The notes: generated from the sequence alone by a model not told the origin. A stretch of DNA of 10,238 bases from CAYQAJ01 sp964415245 (GCA_964415245.1 CAYQAJ010000187.1:1-10238), one strand, 5' to 3'. Numbered from the stretch's first letter, positions 1-7,234 are shown. Translations and numbers: made by a program.

Positions 1-11
1 GGCGGATAGCA

Positions 12-50
12 TCCTCTCGCGCTTGCTGCGTCCTCTCGCGGAGCGAGAGG
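12..50. repeat. Direct repeat and perfect hairpin beyond the 3' end of the FAH gene
   Basis: TCCTCTCGCG occurs at 12-21 and again at 31-40. The second copy begins a perfect 8-bp inverted repeat, CCTCTCGC (32-39), loop GGA (40-42), GCGAGAGG (43-50). The hairpin lies 7 bases beyond the stop codon of the minus-strand FAH gene, so it could end or stabilise that transcript. No T-run follows it on either strand, so it is not a textbook Rho-independent terminator. It could equally be a fragment of a short dispersed hairpin repeat. Confidence 0.45.
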
Positions 51-56
51 CGACTT

Positions 57-914
57 TCACGCGGCGGCCACTTCGTTCCGCAGCACACCGAGACGCTCGA
101 TCTCGACCTCGACCACGTCGCCCGGCTTGAGAAATACCGGCGGCTTGCGTCCCATGCCCACTCCGCCGGGCGTGCCCGTGAACAGCACATCGCCCGGGCT
201 GAGCGTGCAGACCTGCGACACGTACGCGATCAAGTGATCGACCGGAAAGATCAACTGCCCCGTGTTCGATTTCTGCATGATCTCGCCATTGAGCCGCAGC
301 GCGATATCGAGCACGCCCGGATCGCCCACTTCGTCGGCGGTGACGAGATGCGGGCCGAACGGAGCAAAGCTGTCGAACGATTTTCCCAACAGCCACTGTC
401 CCCCCGGTTTGCGAATCTGCCAGTCGCGAGCTGAAACGTCGTGACCGCAGGCGTAGCCAGCAACGTGCGACAGTGCCTTCTCTTTGGGTATGTCGCGTCC
501 GCCCGTGCCGATCACCACGACCAGCTCCGCCTCGTAATCGACCTCCTTGGCCACCGAGGGAAGCGCGATCTTGTCGCCGCCAGCGCACACGGCCGACGGA
601 AACTTGTTGAACACCACCGGCTCGGGAGGGGGCGTGGTGCCCGACTCCGCGGCGTGGTCGGCGTAGTTCAGCCCGATGCAGATCACCTTCTGGGGATCTG
701 GCACAGGGGCCCGCAGCCGAGCGCCGCTGGCGGTCAGCGGCTTTCCCTTCGCCATCGCCGCACGAACTCGATCCAGTCCTTCGGCCCCTAGGGCCAGAAG
801 CTCCTTCATCGAACGCGGCAGCGACGGATCGGCGGCGGTGAGATCGATCGCAGCCCCATCGCGCACTCCCACGAGACACGGTCCGTCGTTGGTCAGGTAG
901 CTTGCCAGTCGCAT
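57..914 (-). CDS. Fumarylacetoacetate hydrolase family protein
   Basis: A 285-residue soluble enzyme of the FAH / 2-oxo-hepta-3-ene-1,7-dioate hydratase-isomerase superfamily, which cleaves or hydrates beta-diketo acids and enols with a divalent metal. After a short N-terminal domain (1-70) the catalytic fold starts at VICIGLNYADH (77-87). The metal ligands are visible: E128 and E130 in VDYEAELVVVIG, and D159 in GHDVSARDWQ. K178 in GKSFDSFAPFGP and the late TGTPGGVG motif also fit. The frame stays open upstream to an ATG at 1010, but the ATG at 914 is preferred: GGAGG sits 7 bases before it, and MRLASYLTNDG is a typical family N-terminus. The gene stands alone and is divergent from the c-di-GMP gene. 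The family covers many substrates (acylpyruvates, fumarylacetoacetate, homoprotocatechuate intermediates, oxaloacetate decarboxylation), and nothing nearby identifies which applies, so I give no symbol. Confidence 0.93.
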   Translation of the reverse strand: MRLASYLTNDGPCLVGVRDGAAIDLTAADPSLPRSMKELLALGAEGLDRVRAAMAKGKPLTASGARLRAPVPDPQKVICIGLNYADHAAESGTTPPPEPVVFNKFPSAVCAGGDKIALPSVAKEVDYEAELVVVIGTGGRDIPKEKALSHVAGYACGHDVSARDWQIRKPGGQWLLGKSFDSFAPFGPHLVTADEVGDPGVLDIALRLNGEIMQKSNTGQLIFPVDHLIAYVSQVCTLSPGDVLFTGTPGGVGMGRKPPVFLKPGDVVEVEIERLGVLRNEVAAA

Positions 915-921
915 GTTGTGG

Positions 922-926
922 CCTCC
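922..926 (-). promoter_or_regulatory. Shine-Dalgarno site deciding the FAH start
   Basis: Read on the minus strand this is GGAGG, 7 bases before the ATG whose A is at 914. The upstream in-frame ATG at 1010 has no comparable site, so the shorter protein is chosen. Confidence 0.7.
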
Positions 927-1010
927 AGGAACGTGCTTTTCACGCGGCACTTCAAGGTCCGCCCTCGACGCCAGACCGAGGACCTCGATCGGATCGCGAG
1001 AAGGTGCCAT

Positions 1011-1330
1011 CCGCGAGGCAACTTATCCGAACCCCCGGTCGACCGCAACAACCGGCCCAAACGGCAAACGCGATACGGATGAAGCATCGGGCGCGATGGG
1101 CTGTGTTTGACGCTAATCGCGAGGCAACCTAGTGTTTCAAGAGCATACCGGGGCAGTGACGCCACGAAGGAGCGGTCCCACGCGACGGGTGGCGCCCAGC
1201 AAGAGTGTCGCCACGCGGCCAGCCAGACGGATGCGAGACTTCGCGGTAAAGGAATGTCACGCTCCGCCGGTCTCGCCGCGGAGAGCACACGGCCTCGGGT
1301 TGTTTCGCGACGGCAAGGAAGGAGCCAGAC
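1011..1330. promoter_or_regulatory. Divergent intergenic region with a candidate promoter for the c-di-GMP gene
   Basis: No gene is supported here. Reading towards the + strand gene, TTGACG (1107-1112) matches five of six bases of the sigma70 -35 consensus. It is followed by 17 bases and then TAGTGT (1130-1135), a weak -10 match at three of six. If used, it would give a leader of nearly 190 bases. The 11-mer CGCGAGGCAAC occurs twice (1012-1022 and 1118-1128) in the same orientation; it may be chance or a regulator half-site. I saw no convincing terminator or structured RNA. Confidence 0.25.
1315..1324 (+). promoter_or_regulatory. Strong Shine-Dalgarno site supporting a GTG start
   Basis: AAGGAAGGAG lies 6 bases before the GTG at 1331. 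The first in-frame ATG, at 1394, has no purine-rich site before it. The GTG is therefore the likely start, adding 21 residues. Confidence 0.7.
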
Positions 1331-3685
1331 GTGTCGTCGTATCCGTGGGCCAGTACCGATCCAATTCACGCCACCGATAGACTCCCCTTGCCCATGGATA
1401 ACGTTCTCGAAAACAACCCGTCGCTCCCGCACACCCCAGACGCGCCCGTGGTGATCGCTCCGCAGCGGCAGCCGGACCTGGCGGCGCTGTTGGAGGGTCT
1501 CGACGAATCGGTGCGTGCCGTTTCGCCGGCCCGCGCCCGCCACGAGGCCGACAACCAGAACGCGCTGGTGCAGGTGCGGCTGGGCATCGCGGCCAGCCTG
1601 TTTGCGGCCCTTCGCGCCAAGCACGCGCCCACGGCGTCCCACTCGCTGCGGGTGGCGCTGGGGTGCTCGTCGTGGGCCTTGGCCGCCGAAGTATCCACAC
1701 AGCAGCGCGACGCGATCGAAGTGGCCGCCCTTCTGCACGACATCGGCAAGATCGGCGTCTCCGACGAGGTCCTGCTCAAACCTTCGCGGTTGTCGGCCGA
1801 GGAGTTCGCCGCCGTTGAGATGCACCGCCAGAACGGACTCGAAATCTTGCGCGGCTGCTGCGCCTCGCAAGACATCTTGGATATCGTCCATTACGCGGCA
1901 GCCTGGTTCGACGGGGGACGAATGGGCTTCGACCGCTCGGGCGAGAAACTGCCGCTGGGATCCCGCATCCTCTCGGTCGTCGATGCTTTCGACTCCATGA
2001 CCACCGACCACGTGTACCGCCGCGCCATGTCGCGCGAGCGGGCCGTGGCCGAGCTGTACGAGTGCGCCGGCACCCAGTTCGATCCCGTGCTCGTGCACCA
2101 GTTCGGAGCCTTGCTCGCGGCCGATCAGGTGCGCCTGCACGCCGGGCTTTCTCGCCGCTGGCTCGAGGAGCTGGACGTCGAATCTTCCAACGGCTTGTGG
2201 AGCGCCGGCTGGAGCGCCGCGCCGTCGGGCTCGCTTAGCGTCGAGCGGATGTTTTACAAGCGCCTCACCGACAGCATGTACGATGCCGTGGTATTCGTCG
2301 ACAACGGCAGGCGAATCCTCCTTTGGAACCGCGCCGCCGAGCGACTCACCGGCATCCCGGGACCGGGCGTGCACCAGAAACAGTGGTCGCCCGCCCTCGT
2401 CGAGCTGCGGGACGAGGACGAGGCGACGGTCACCGATGCCGAGTGTCCCGTGCTCTATGCCATGCGGTGCGGCGTGCACACGGTACGGCGGATGTCGCTT
2501 GCCGGACGAGGTGGCCAGCGGCTGGCAGTCGACGTGTACGCGACACCGGTTGTCGGTAGCGACGGCGCGGTTTACGGCGCGGTGCTGCTGCTGCACGACG
2601 CATCGGCGCGGATCACGCTCGAGGAACGCGTGCAGAGCCTGCACGAAAAGGCGACTCGCGACCCGCTCACGCACGTCTCCAACCGCGCCGAGTTCGACCG
2701 CGTGTTTCAGCAATGCGTGGTAGCTCACCTCGAGCAGCATCTGCCGTGCAGCCTGATCATGTGCGACCTCGACCACTTCAAGCGGATCAACGACACGTGC
2801 GGCCACCAGGCCGGCGACGGCGCGCTGGTCAGCTTCGCCGCGCTGCTGTGCCGGCACTGTCGCAAAGGGGACCTTGTGGCGCGGTATGGCGGCGAGGAAT
2901 TCGTGCTGCTTTGCGCCGATTGCGACAACGCCACGGCGACCGAGCGGGCCGAGGCCATCCGCCGCGAGTTGGCCGATACGCCGCAGCCCGCCTTGGGCGG
3001 AAAGTGCATTACCGCCAGCTTCGGCGTGACCGAGGTGCAGGGGGGCGATACGCCGGAGACGATGCTTCGCCGCGCCGACCGGGCGCTCTTGCAGGCCAAG
3101 GACCTGGGGCGCAATACGGTGGTGCAGCTTGGCTCCGGTATTAGCGAAACGCACGAAAGCCGCGCGGGCAGCGGCTGGCTGTCGTGGTTCCGGCCCGCTC
3201 CGTTCGGAGCGCTGTTGGAGCGCGAGCTGACCACACCCGTTCCCTTGAATGTCGCGGCCGAAAAACTCCGTGGCTTCGTCGCCGACCAGCACGCGGAGAT
3301 CACGTCGATCGACGAAAACCATGTCACGCTCAAGCTCGACGGACACCTGACACCCTTCGGCCGCCGTCGCGCCGACCGGCCCGTGTCGTTCCGCGTCGAG
3401 CTACGATTCGCCGAGTCTCGGGACGAGCCCGAGGGCCAGTCCCGCGGCACACCGCTGCGGACGCTGGTGCACGTCGCCATCGGACCGGCACGCAATCGCG
3501 ACCGCCGCACCGGCAACGTAGTGGGCCAGGCGCGGCAGTTGCTCTACAGCCTGCAAGCCTATCTGATGGCGCAGGAGCAATTGTCGACTGCCAGCAAAGG
3601 ACGCGAGGAGAAGCCCGCCGCCGGCGACCGCGTGATCGACAAGGCGCGAACCATCTTTGCACCCTTCTTCAGGCGGCAACGCTAG
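1331..3685 (+). CDS. c-di-GMP signalling protein: HD-GYP-like, PAS, GGDEF and unknown C-terminal domain
   Basis: A 784-residue cytoplasmic protein with no signal peptide or membrane segment. An HD-GYP-like domain (about 75-275) shows H104, the H136-D137 pair in LLHDIGK, H165, H187 and D218. However, the usual HHE...DGxGYP stretch reads HYA...DGGRMGF, so the second His, the Glu and the GYP signature are lost; phosphodiesterase activity is doubtful. A PAS-like domain follows (about 308-425). The GGDEF domain (about 440-600) looks active: DLDHFKRIND (479-488), the GGEEF active site (520-524), and an RxxD inhibitory site (R511-D514) exactly five residues before it. The last roughly 175 residues (610-784) are a separate domain I do not recognise. 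The likely net activity is diguanylate cyclase with product feedback, with the HD and PAS parts sensing or regulating. The start is the GTG with a strong SD. It appears monocistronic. Confidence 0.93.
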   Translation: MSSYPWASTDPIHATDRLPLPMDNVLENNPSLPHTPDAPVVIAPQRQPDLAALLEGLDESVRAVSPARARHEADNQNALVQVRLGIAASLFAALRAKHAPTASHSLRVALGCSSWALAAEVSTQQRDAIEVAALLHDIGKIGVSDEVLLKPSRLSAEEFAAVEMHRQNGLEILRGCCASQDILDIVHYAAAWFDGGRMGFDRSGEKLPLGSRILSVVDAFDSMTTDHVYRRAMSRERAVAELYECAGTQFDPVLVHQFGALLAADQVRLHAGLSRRWLEELDVESSNGLWSAGWSAAPSGSLSVERMFYKRLTDSMYDAVVFVDNGRRILLWNRAAERLTGIPGPGVHQKQWSPALVELRDEDEATVTDAECPVLYAMRCGVHTVRRMSLAGRGGQRLAVDVYATPVVGSDGAVYGAVLLLHDASARITLEERVQSLHEKATRDPLTHVSNRAEFDRVFQQCVVAHLEQHLPCSLIMCDLDHFKRINDTCGHQAGDGALVSFAALLCRHCRKGDLVARYGGEEFVLLCADCDNATATERAEAIRRELADTPQPALGGKCITASFGVTEVQGGDTPETMLRRADRALLQAKDLGRNTVVQLGSGISETHESRAGSGWLSWFRPAPFGALLERELTTPVPLNVAAEKLRGFVADQHAEITSIDENHVTLKLDGHLTPFGRRRADRPVSFRVELRFAESRDEPEGQSRGTPLRTLVHVAIGPARNRDRRTGNVVGQARQLLYSLQAYLMAQEQLSTASKGREEKPAAGDRVIDKARTIFAPFFRRQR

Positions 3686-3702
3686 CCGCGGCGCGCCGTG
3701 TG

Positions 3703-3768
3703 CGAGCGATTCTGCCCGGCCGCCGTCTCCTTGGCGTTCGCCTTGCCGCGCGCCACGCGAATCGCTCG
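3703..3768. repeat. 10-bp perfect inverted repeat downstream of the c-di-GMP gene
   Basis: CGAGCGATTC (3703-3712) and its exact reverse complement GAATCGCTCG (3759-3768) enclose 46 bases. These include a small inner repeat, GGCG/CGCC, around 3733. The structure starts 17 bases after the stop codon of the c-di-GMP gene, so it could form a 3' stem-loop on that transcript. There is no U-run, so intrinsic termination is not indicated. Confidence 0.35.
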
Positions 3769-3813
3769 TCGCACCCTAGCGTACACGCGACCCATGCGCG
3801 TCGGCGTCCCCAA

Positions 3814-3842
3814 TTGAAACGGCTCCGTGCATCGGATATGCT
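3814..3842 (+). promoter_or_regulatory. Candidate sigma70-type promoter of the superoxide dismutase gene
   Basis: TTGAAA (3814-3819) and TATGCT (3837-3842) are separated by exactly 17 bases. They match the -35 and -10 consensus at five and four of six positions. Transcription would start near 3849, leaving a leader of about 145 bases before the SOD start codon. In the otherwise GC-rich 308-base gap this is the only AT-leaning pair I found. Planctomycete promoters often diverge from this consensus, so confidence is modest. Confidence 0.35.
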
Positions 3843-3993
3843 TGCGCGCTGCACGGTCGACGGCGGCGCTATGTCCTCAGAAACACGCGCTGATGCAAGC
3901 ACGCGGCTTCGGCTCTCGCCGGCTGCCGAGGCGTGGTCGAGCCGCCACGGCGCATCGTCCTGCGCTCATTCACCATCAACGGGAGGGAAAACC

Positions 3994-4602
3994 ATGGCCT
4001 ACGAGCTTCCCAAGCTTTCTTATCCATACGACGCCCTCGAGCCGCACATCGACGCGCGGACGATGGAAATCCATCACTCGAAGCACCACCAGGCCTACAT
4101 CAACAACGTGAACAACGCCATCGCGGGGAGCGACCTGGAGAAGAAATCGGTCGAGGATCTCGTCACCAATCTCGCGGCCGTGCCCGAGAACATCCGTACG
4201 GCGGTGCGCAACAATGGCGGCGGACACGCCAACCATTCGCTCTTCTGGACGGTTCTAGCCAAGGGGGCGGGCGGCAAACCGAGCGGAGATTTGGCCAAGG
4301 CCATCGACGCCGCGTTCGGCAAGTTCGAATCGTTCCAGGAGCAATTCACCAAGGCCGCGGCTACGCGCTTCGGCAGCGGCTGGGCCTGGCTCAGCGTCGA
4401 CGGCAGCAAGCTCATCATCGAGAGCACCGCCAACCAGGACTCGCCGCTCTCCGAGGGACGCACGCCGATCCTGGGACTCGACGTGTGGGAACACGCCTAC
4501 TACCTCAAGTACCAGAACCGACGGCCGGAGTACATCGCCGCCTTCTACAACGTCGTCAACTGGGACGAAGTCGCCCGACGATACGCAGCGGCGAAGAAGT
4601 AG
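3994..4602 (+). CDS. sodA: Superoxide dismutase, Mn type (Fe/Mn family)
   Basis: A 202-residue cytoplasmic enzyme that converts superoxide to oxygen and hydrogen peroxide. It is close to the usual family length and lacks a signal peptide. The four metal ligands are in place: H27 (in MEIHHSKHHQAY), H81 (in GGGHANHSLFW), and D163 and H167 (in LDVWEHAYYLKY). The second-shell pattern of Gly77 with Gln148 in the STANQDSPL stretch is the Mn-type arrangement; Fe enzymes normally carry the Gln at the Gly77 side. Cambialistic metal use cannot be excluded. The ATG at 3994 follows GGGAGGG by a few bases and matches the family N-terminus. The frame is open far upstream, but that stretch has no SOD similarity. 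The gene is a single unit, convergent with ilvD across a palindromic repeat element. Confidence 0.97.
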   Translation: MAYELPKLSYPYDALEPHIDARTMEIHHSKHHQAYINNVNNAIAGSDLEKKSVEDLVTNLAAVPENIRTAVRNNGGGHANHSLFWTVLAKGAGGKPSGDLAKAIDAAFGKFESFQEQFTKAAATRFGSGWAWLSVDGSKLIIESTANQDSPLSEGRTPILGLDVWEHAYYLKYQNRRPEYIAAFYNVVNWDEVARRYAAAKK

Positions 4603-4641
4603 CCGACGTGTGGCCGGGGGAATAATGCATCCAAAGCGCCG

Positions 4642-4899
4642 GTGCCGTGACTCGAAGTTGCGGAGCCGCGAGCGCGCCGGCGGTGAAATCCCAAATCCCA
4701 AAACCCAATTCACAAACAATACCCAATTTCCAAAAGGAGAAAGCTCCAAACGGAAGCACGCCTAAGCGACAGTCGTTGCTTGTTCCTTTCGGCTGACTGC
4801 GTGCCGTACTGCCCGTTTGAAGATTTGGGGTTTTCTGGCTTTGAGATTTGTTTGGGATTTGTGATTTGAGGTTGGGAGCTTGCCCCTCCGTCACGGCAC
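4642..4899. repeat. Long palindromic intergenic element, copy 1
   Basis: The left arm (4685-4753) is built from CCCAAAT-like units and ends in CAAACGG. The core is 4754-4812. The right arm (4813-4882) starts CCGTTTG and runs in TTGGGAT/TTGTGAT-like units. The arms are imperfect inverted repeats of each other; the left contains very little G before 4725 and the right very little C. The core itself can fold, with GCACGC near 4755 against GCGTGC near 4799, and CAGTC against GACTG. Outside the arms, GTGCCGTGAC (4642-4651) and GTCACGGCAC (4890-4899) form a perfect 10-bp inverted pair. The element fills the gap between the convergent 3' ends of sodA and ilvD, where it could act as a two-way transcript end. 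It is the same repeat as 8871-9065. Origin and function are unknown to me. Confidence 0.75.
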
Positions 4900-4927
4900 G
4901 TGGCACGACCGCTCGCAGAAAGTGCCG

Positions 4928-6634
4928 CTATTCATCGGTCACGCAGCCCAGCGACGCGCTCTTCACGCTGCGGATGTACTTGGCCAGGATGCCGCGCGTC
5001 GCTTTGAGCGGAGGCGATTTCCACGCGCTGCGCCGCTTGGCCAGTTCGTTGTCGCTCACCTCAACGACGAGCCGCTGATTCTCGCCGTCGATCGTGATCG
5101 TATCGCCGCTCTGCACCAAGGCGATCGGGCCCCCATCCTGCGCTTCGGGCGTAACGTGCCCCACGATGAACCCGTGCGATCCGCCCGAGAATCGGCCGTC
5201 GGTCAACAGCGCCACGTCGGCTCCCAGCCCAACCCCCATCAGTGCCGAAGTGGGCGTGAGCATCTCGGGCATTCCGGGCCCCCCCTTGGGCCCTTCGTAG
5301 CGAATCACGATCACGTCGCCCTTCTGAATCTGCCCGGCTTCGAGCGCCGCCAGCATGGCCTCCTCGCCGTCGAATACCTTGGCCGGTCCCGCGAACTTCA
5401 GCCCCTCCTTGCCGGTGATCTTGGCCACGGCCCCCTCAGGCGCTAGGTTGCCCTTGAGGATTTGAATGTGGCCACTGGACTTGATGGGTTTCTCGATCGT
5501 CCGGACCACCTGCTGGCCCGCCTTCAATGCCGGCACGTTAGCCACATTCTCGGCCACGGTCTTTCCCGTCACGGTAAGACAATCGCCGTGCAGCATTCCT
5601 TCTTCTAGCAAATACCGCATCACCGCCGGCGTCCCACCGACGCGGTGTAAGTCTTCTTCGACGTATCGGCCGCTCGGCTTCAGGTCCGCCAGGAAGGGCA
5701 CGCGGTCGCTCACGGTCTGAAAGTCGTCGATGGTCAGCGGCACCTCGACGGCCCGTGCCATCGCGATCAAGTGCAACACGGCGTTGGTCGAGCCCCCCAA
5801 CGCCATCACGACGACCAGGGCGTTCTCAAACGCCTTGCGCGTCATCACGTCGCGGGGCTTGATGCCGCGCTCCAACAGTCCCAGCACCGCGCTGCCCGCC
5901 TCGACGCATTCCTGCAACTTGGCAGGTTCCTCGGCCGGCGTACTCGAGCTGTACGGCAGCGACATGCCCATCGCCTCGATGGCGCTGGCCATCGTGTTGG
6001 CGGTATACATGCCTCCGCACGCGCCCGCCCCGGGGCAACTGTGCCGCACGATCAACTGCCGCTGCTCCTCGGTGAGCCGCCCGGCCAAATACTCGCCGTA
6101 CGCCTGGAACGCCGACACGATATCGCGCGGCGTGGCCTCGCTGGCGTGCTCCTTGTCGCGAAAACTCGTGCAGCCGGCGCGAATCGTGCCGCCGTACACC
6201 ATCAGCGCCGGCCGATTCAGCCGCCCCATCGCAATCAGGCAGCCGGGCATGTTCTTGTCGCAGCCGGGAATGGCAATCAGGGCGTCGTACCACTGGGCCG
6301 ACATCACCGTTTCGATCGAATCGGCGATGGTCTCCCGCGAGGGGAGCGAGTAGCTCATCCCCTCGGTGCCCATGGAAATGCCGTCGCTCACGCCGATGGT
6401 GTTGAATCGCATACCGACCATGCCGGCCGCCGTCACGCCCAGCTTCGCCTTTTCGGCGAGCTTGTTCAGGTGCATGTTGCACGTGTTCCCCTCGTACCAC
6501 ATGCTGGCGATGCCGACCTGCGGCTTGCTCATGTCGTCGGCGGTCAGCCCCGTGCCGTAGAGCATCGCCTGGGACGCCCCCTGGCTCTTGGGCTGCGTGA
6601 TGCGGCTGCTGAATGGATTGAGCTTCTCAGCCAT
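4928..6634 (-). CDS. ilvD: Dihydroxy-acid dehydratase
   Basis: A 568-residue Fe-S enzyme of branched-chain amino acid synthesis. It dehydrates 2,3-dihydroxy-isovalerate and 2,3-dihydroxy-3-methylvalerate to the 2-oxo acids for valine, leucine and isoleucine. Length and sequence are typical throughout. The cluster cysteines are visible: C52 in EGNTCNMHL, C124 in PGCDKNMPG, and C205 in CPGAGACGGMYTANTM. K126 follows the signature CDK, and the second family signature ALLTDGRFSGGS lies near the C-terminus. The pattern fits branched-chain dehydratases rather than 6-phosphogluconate dehydratase (edd), which is longer and diverges around these motifs. The ATG at 6634 is chosen because GGGAG precedes it by 8 bases; the in-frame ATG at 6859 would add 75 non-homologous residues. 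No other ilv or leu gene is in the window. The gene is divergent from the ModE-like gene, so the two may share control DNA. Confidence 0.97.
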   Translation of the reverse strand: MAEKLNPFSSRITQPKSQGASQAMLYGTGLTADDMSKPQVGIASMWYEGNTCNMHLNKLAEKAKLGVTAAGMVGMRFNTIGVSDGISMGTEGMSYSLPSRETIADSIETVMSAQWYDALIAIPGCDKNMPGCLIAMGRLNRPALMVYGGTIRAGCTSFRDKEHASEATPRDIVSAFQAYGEYLAGRLTEEQRQLIVRHSCPGAGACGGMYTANTMASAIEAMGMSLPYSSSTPAEEPAKLQECVEAGSAVLGLLERGIKPRDVMTRKAFENALVVVMALGGSTNAVLHLIAMARAVEVPLTIDDFQTVSDRVPFLADLKPSGRYVEEDLHRVGGTPAVMRYLLEEGMLHGDCLTVTGKTVAENVANVPALKAGQQVVRTIEKPIKSSGHIQILKGNLAPEGAVAKITGKEGLKFAGPAKVFDGEEAMLAALEAGQIQKGDVIVIRYEGPKGGPGMPEMLTPTSALMGVGLGADVALLTDGRFSGGSHGFIVGHVTPEAQDGGPIALVQSGDTITIDGENQRLVVEVSDNELAKRRSAWKSPPLKATRGILAKYIRSVKSASLGCVTDE

Positions 6635-6642
6635 CGGACTAT

Positions 6643-6647
6643 CTCCC
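6643..6647 (-). promoter_or_regulatory. Shine-Dalgarno site deciding the ilvD start
   Basis: GGGAG on the minus strand, 8 bases before the ATG at 6634. It supports MAEKLNPFSSR as the true N-terminus over the longer open frame that overlaps the neighbouring gene. Confidence 0.65.
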
Positions 6648-6732
6648 GGCAAAACGAACGACCGCGCTGCGTCAACATCAGTGGCCCCAGCGCCAAGCGA
6701 CCCGGACCGGCGCGTCGCGATAAGAGTCCTTG

Positions 6733-6742
6733 ATTCTAGAAT
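6733..6742. promoter_or_regulatory. Perfect palindrome in the ilvD / regulator divergent region
   Basis: ATTCTAGAAT is a 10-bp perfect palindrome near the centre of the 179-base gap between divergent starts. It contains TAGAAT on both strands, five of six bases of a -10 consensus, so it could be a shared bidirectional -10 or an operator for the adjacent regulator. No good -35 lies 17 bases away on either side. A second near-palindrome, CTCTCC C GGAGAG (6794-6806), contains the regulator's own SD. Confidence 0.3.
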
Positions 6743-6813
6743 TGCAGCGAGCCCGCGGATAGACTGGGACCGGCCGCCCGCCGTACCCGGCAACTCTCCC
6801 GGAGAGAATCTAC

Positions 6814-7197
6814 ATGCCAGCCACGACCGTGCGCACCCGTCGCCGTCGCGACCCCGCATCGCTCACGCCGCGCGCCAAGGTATGGCTGGAAGTCGATGGA
6901 CGCTACGTCTTCGGACACGGCATCTGCGAGATACTTCGCGCCGTGTCGGAGACGGGCTCGATCAAGGAGGCGGCCAGGCAGCTCGGCAAGAGCTATCGCT
7001 ACGTGTGGGGGCGCGTGCGGGAGGCGGAGACGGCGCTCGACACGCCGCTGGTGGACACGCGCGTGGGGGGGGCCGGCACCCGCCGCAGCAATCTCACTCC
7101 CGCCGCCGATTCGCTGATCGCGGGTTTCGCCGCGCTGCGCGAGCGGGTGATCCGCCTGACGAACGACGAATTTGCCCGCCGATTCGGCCATCGATGA
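6814..7197 (+). CDS. ModE-like winged helix-turn-helix regulator, DNA-binding domain only
   Basis: A 127-residue protein matching the N-terminal DNA-binding domain of ModE and related LysR-type winged helices. A basic tail (1-22) precedes KVWLEVDGRYVFGHGICEIL. The helix-turn-helix runs about 38-70 (TGSIKEAARQLGKSYRYVWG), and the wing about 76-96 ends in SNLTPAAD. Classic ModE carries two further molybdate-binding (TOBE/MOP) domains; this protein has none, so how it senses a ligand is unclear. Single-domain relatives are known in many bacteria, usually near molybdenum or tungsten genes, but none of those is visible here. GGAG lies about 9 bases before the ATG. A run of eight G (7065-7072) in the wing coding region is a possible slippage site. 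The gene probably leads an operon with the next two and may bind the divergent region or the 7303-7332 palindrome. Confidence 0.85.
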   Translation: MPATTVRTRRRRDPASLTPRAKVWLEVDGRYVFGHGICEILRAVSETGSIKEAARQLGKSYRYVWGRVREAETALDTPLVDTRVGGAGTRRSNLTPAADSLIAGFAALRERVIRLTNDEFARRFGHR

Positions 7198-7214
7198 TCG
7201 ACCGCGGCGCGTGG

Positions 7215-7234
7215 GGCAGGCTTTCCAGCCTGCC
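7215..7234. repeat. Perfect 8-bp stem, 4-base loop hairpin after the regulator gene
   Basis: GGCAGGCT (7215-7222), loop TTCC, AGCCTGCC (7227-7234). It starts 17 bases after the regulator's stop codon and has no following T-run. I recall closely similar words as short dispersed intergenic hairpins in planctomycete genomes, but that is memory and not checked. It could attenuate or process a transcript spanning into the membrane-protein gene. Confidence 0.55.

Noticed and set aside
893..3346. 817-residue open frame antisense to the c-di-GMP gene
   Set aside because: It mirrors a well-supported gene and its composition (Arg, His, Gln, Ala rich) is typical of a GC-rich shadow frame. I recognise no domain in it.
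3184..3993. In-frame N-terminal extension of the superoxide dismutase
   Set aside because: The extension overlaps the c-di-GMP gene in another frame and has no SOD similarity. The ATG at 3994 has a good SD and a typical family N-terminus.
6635..6859. 75-residue N-terminal extension of ilvD
   Set aside because: It overlaps the divergent regulator gene, is unlike other dihydroxy-acid dehydratases, and the ATG at 6634 has an SD at 8 bases.
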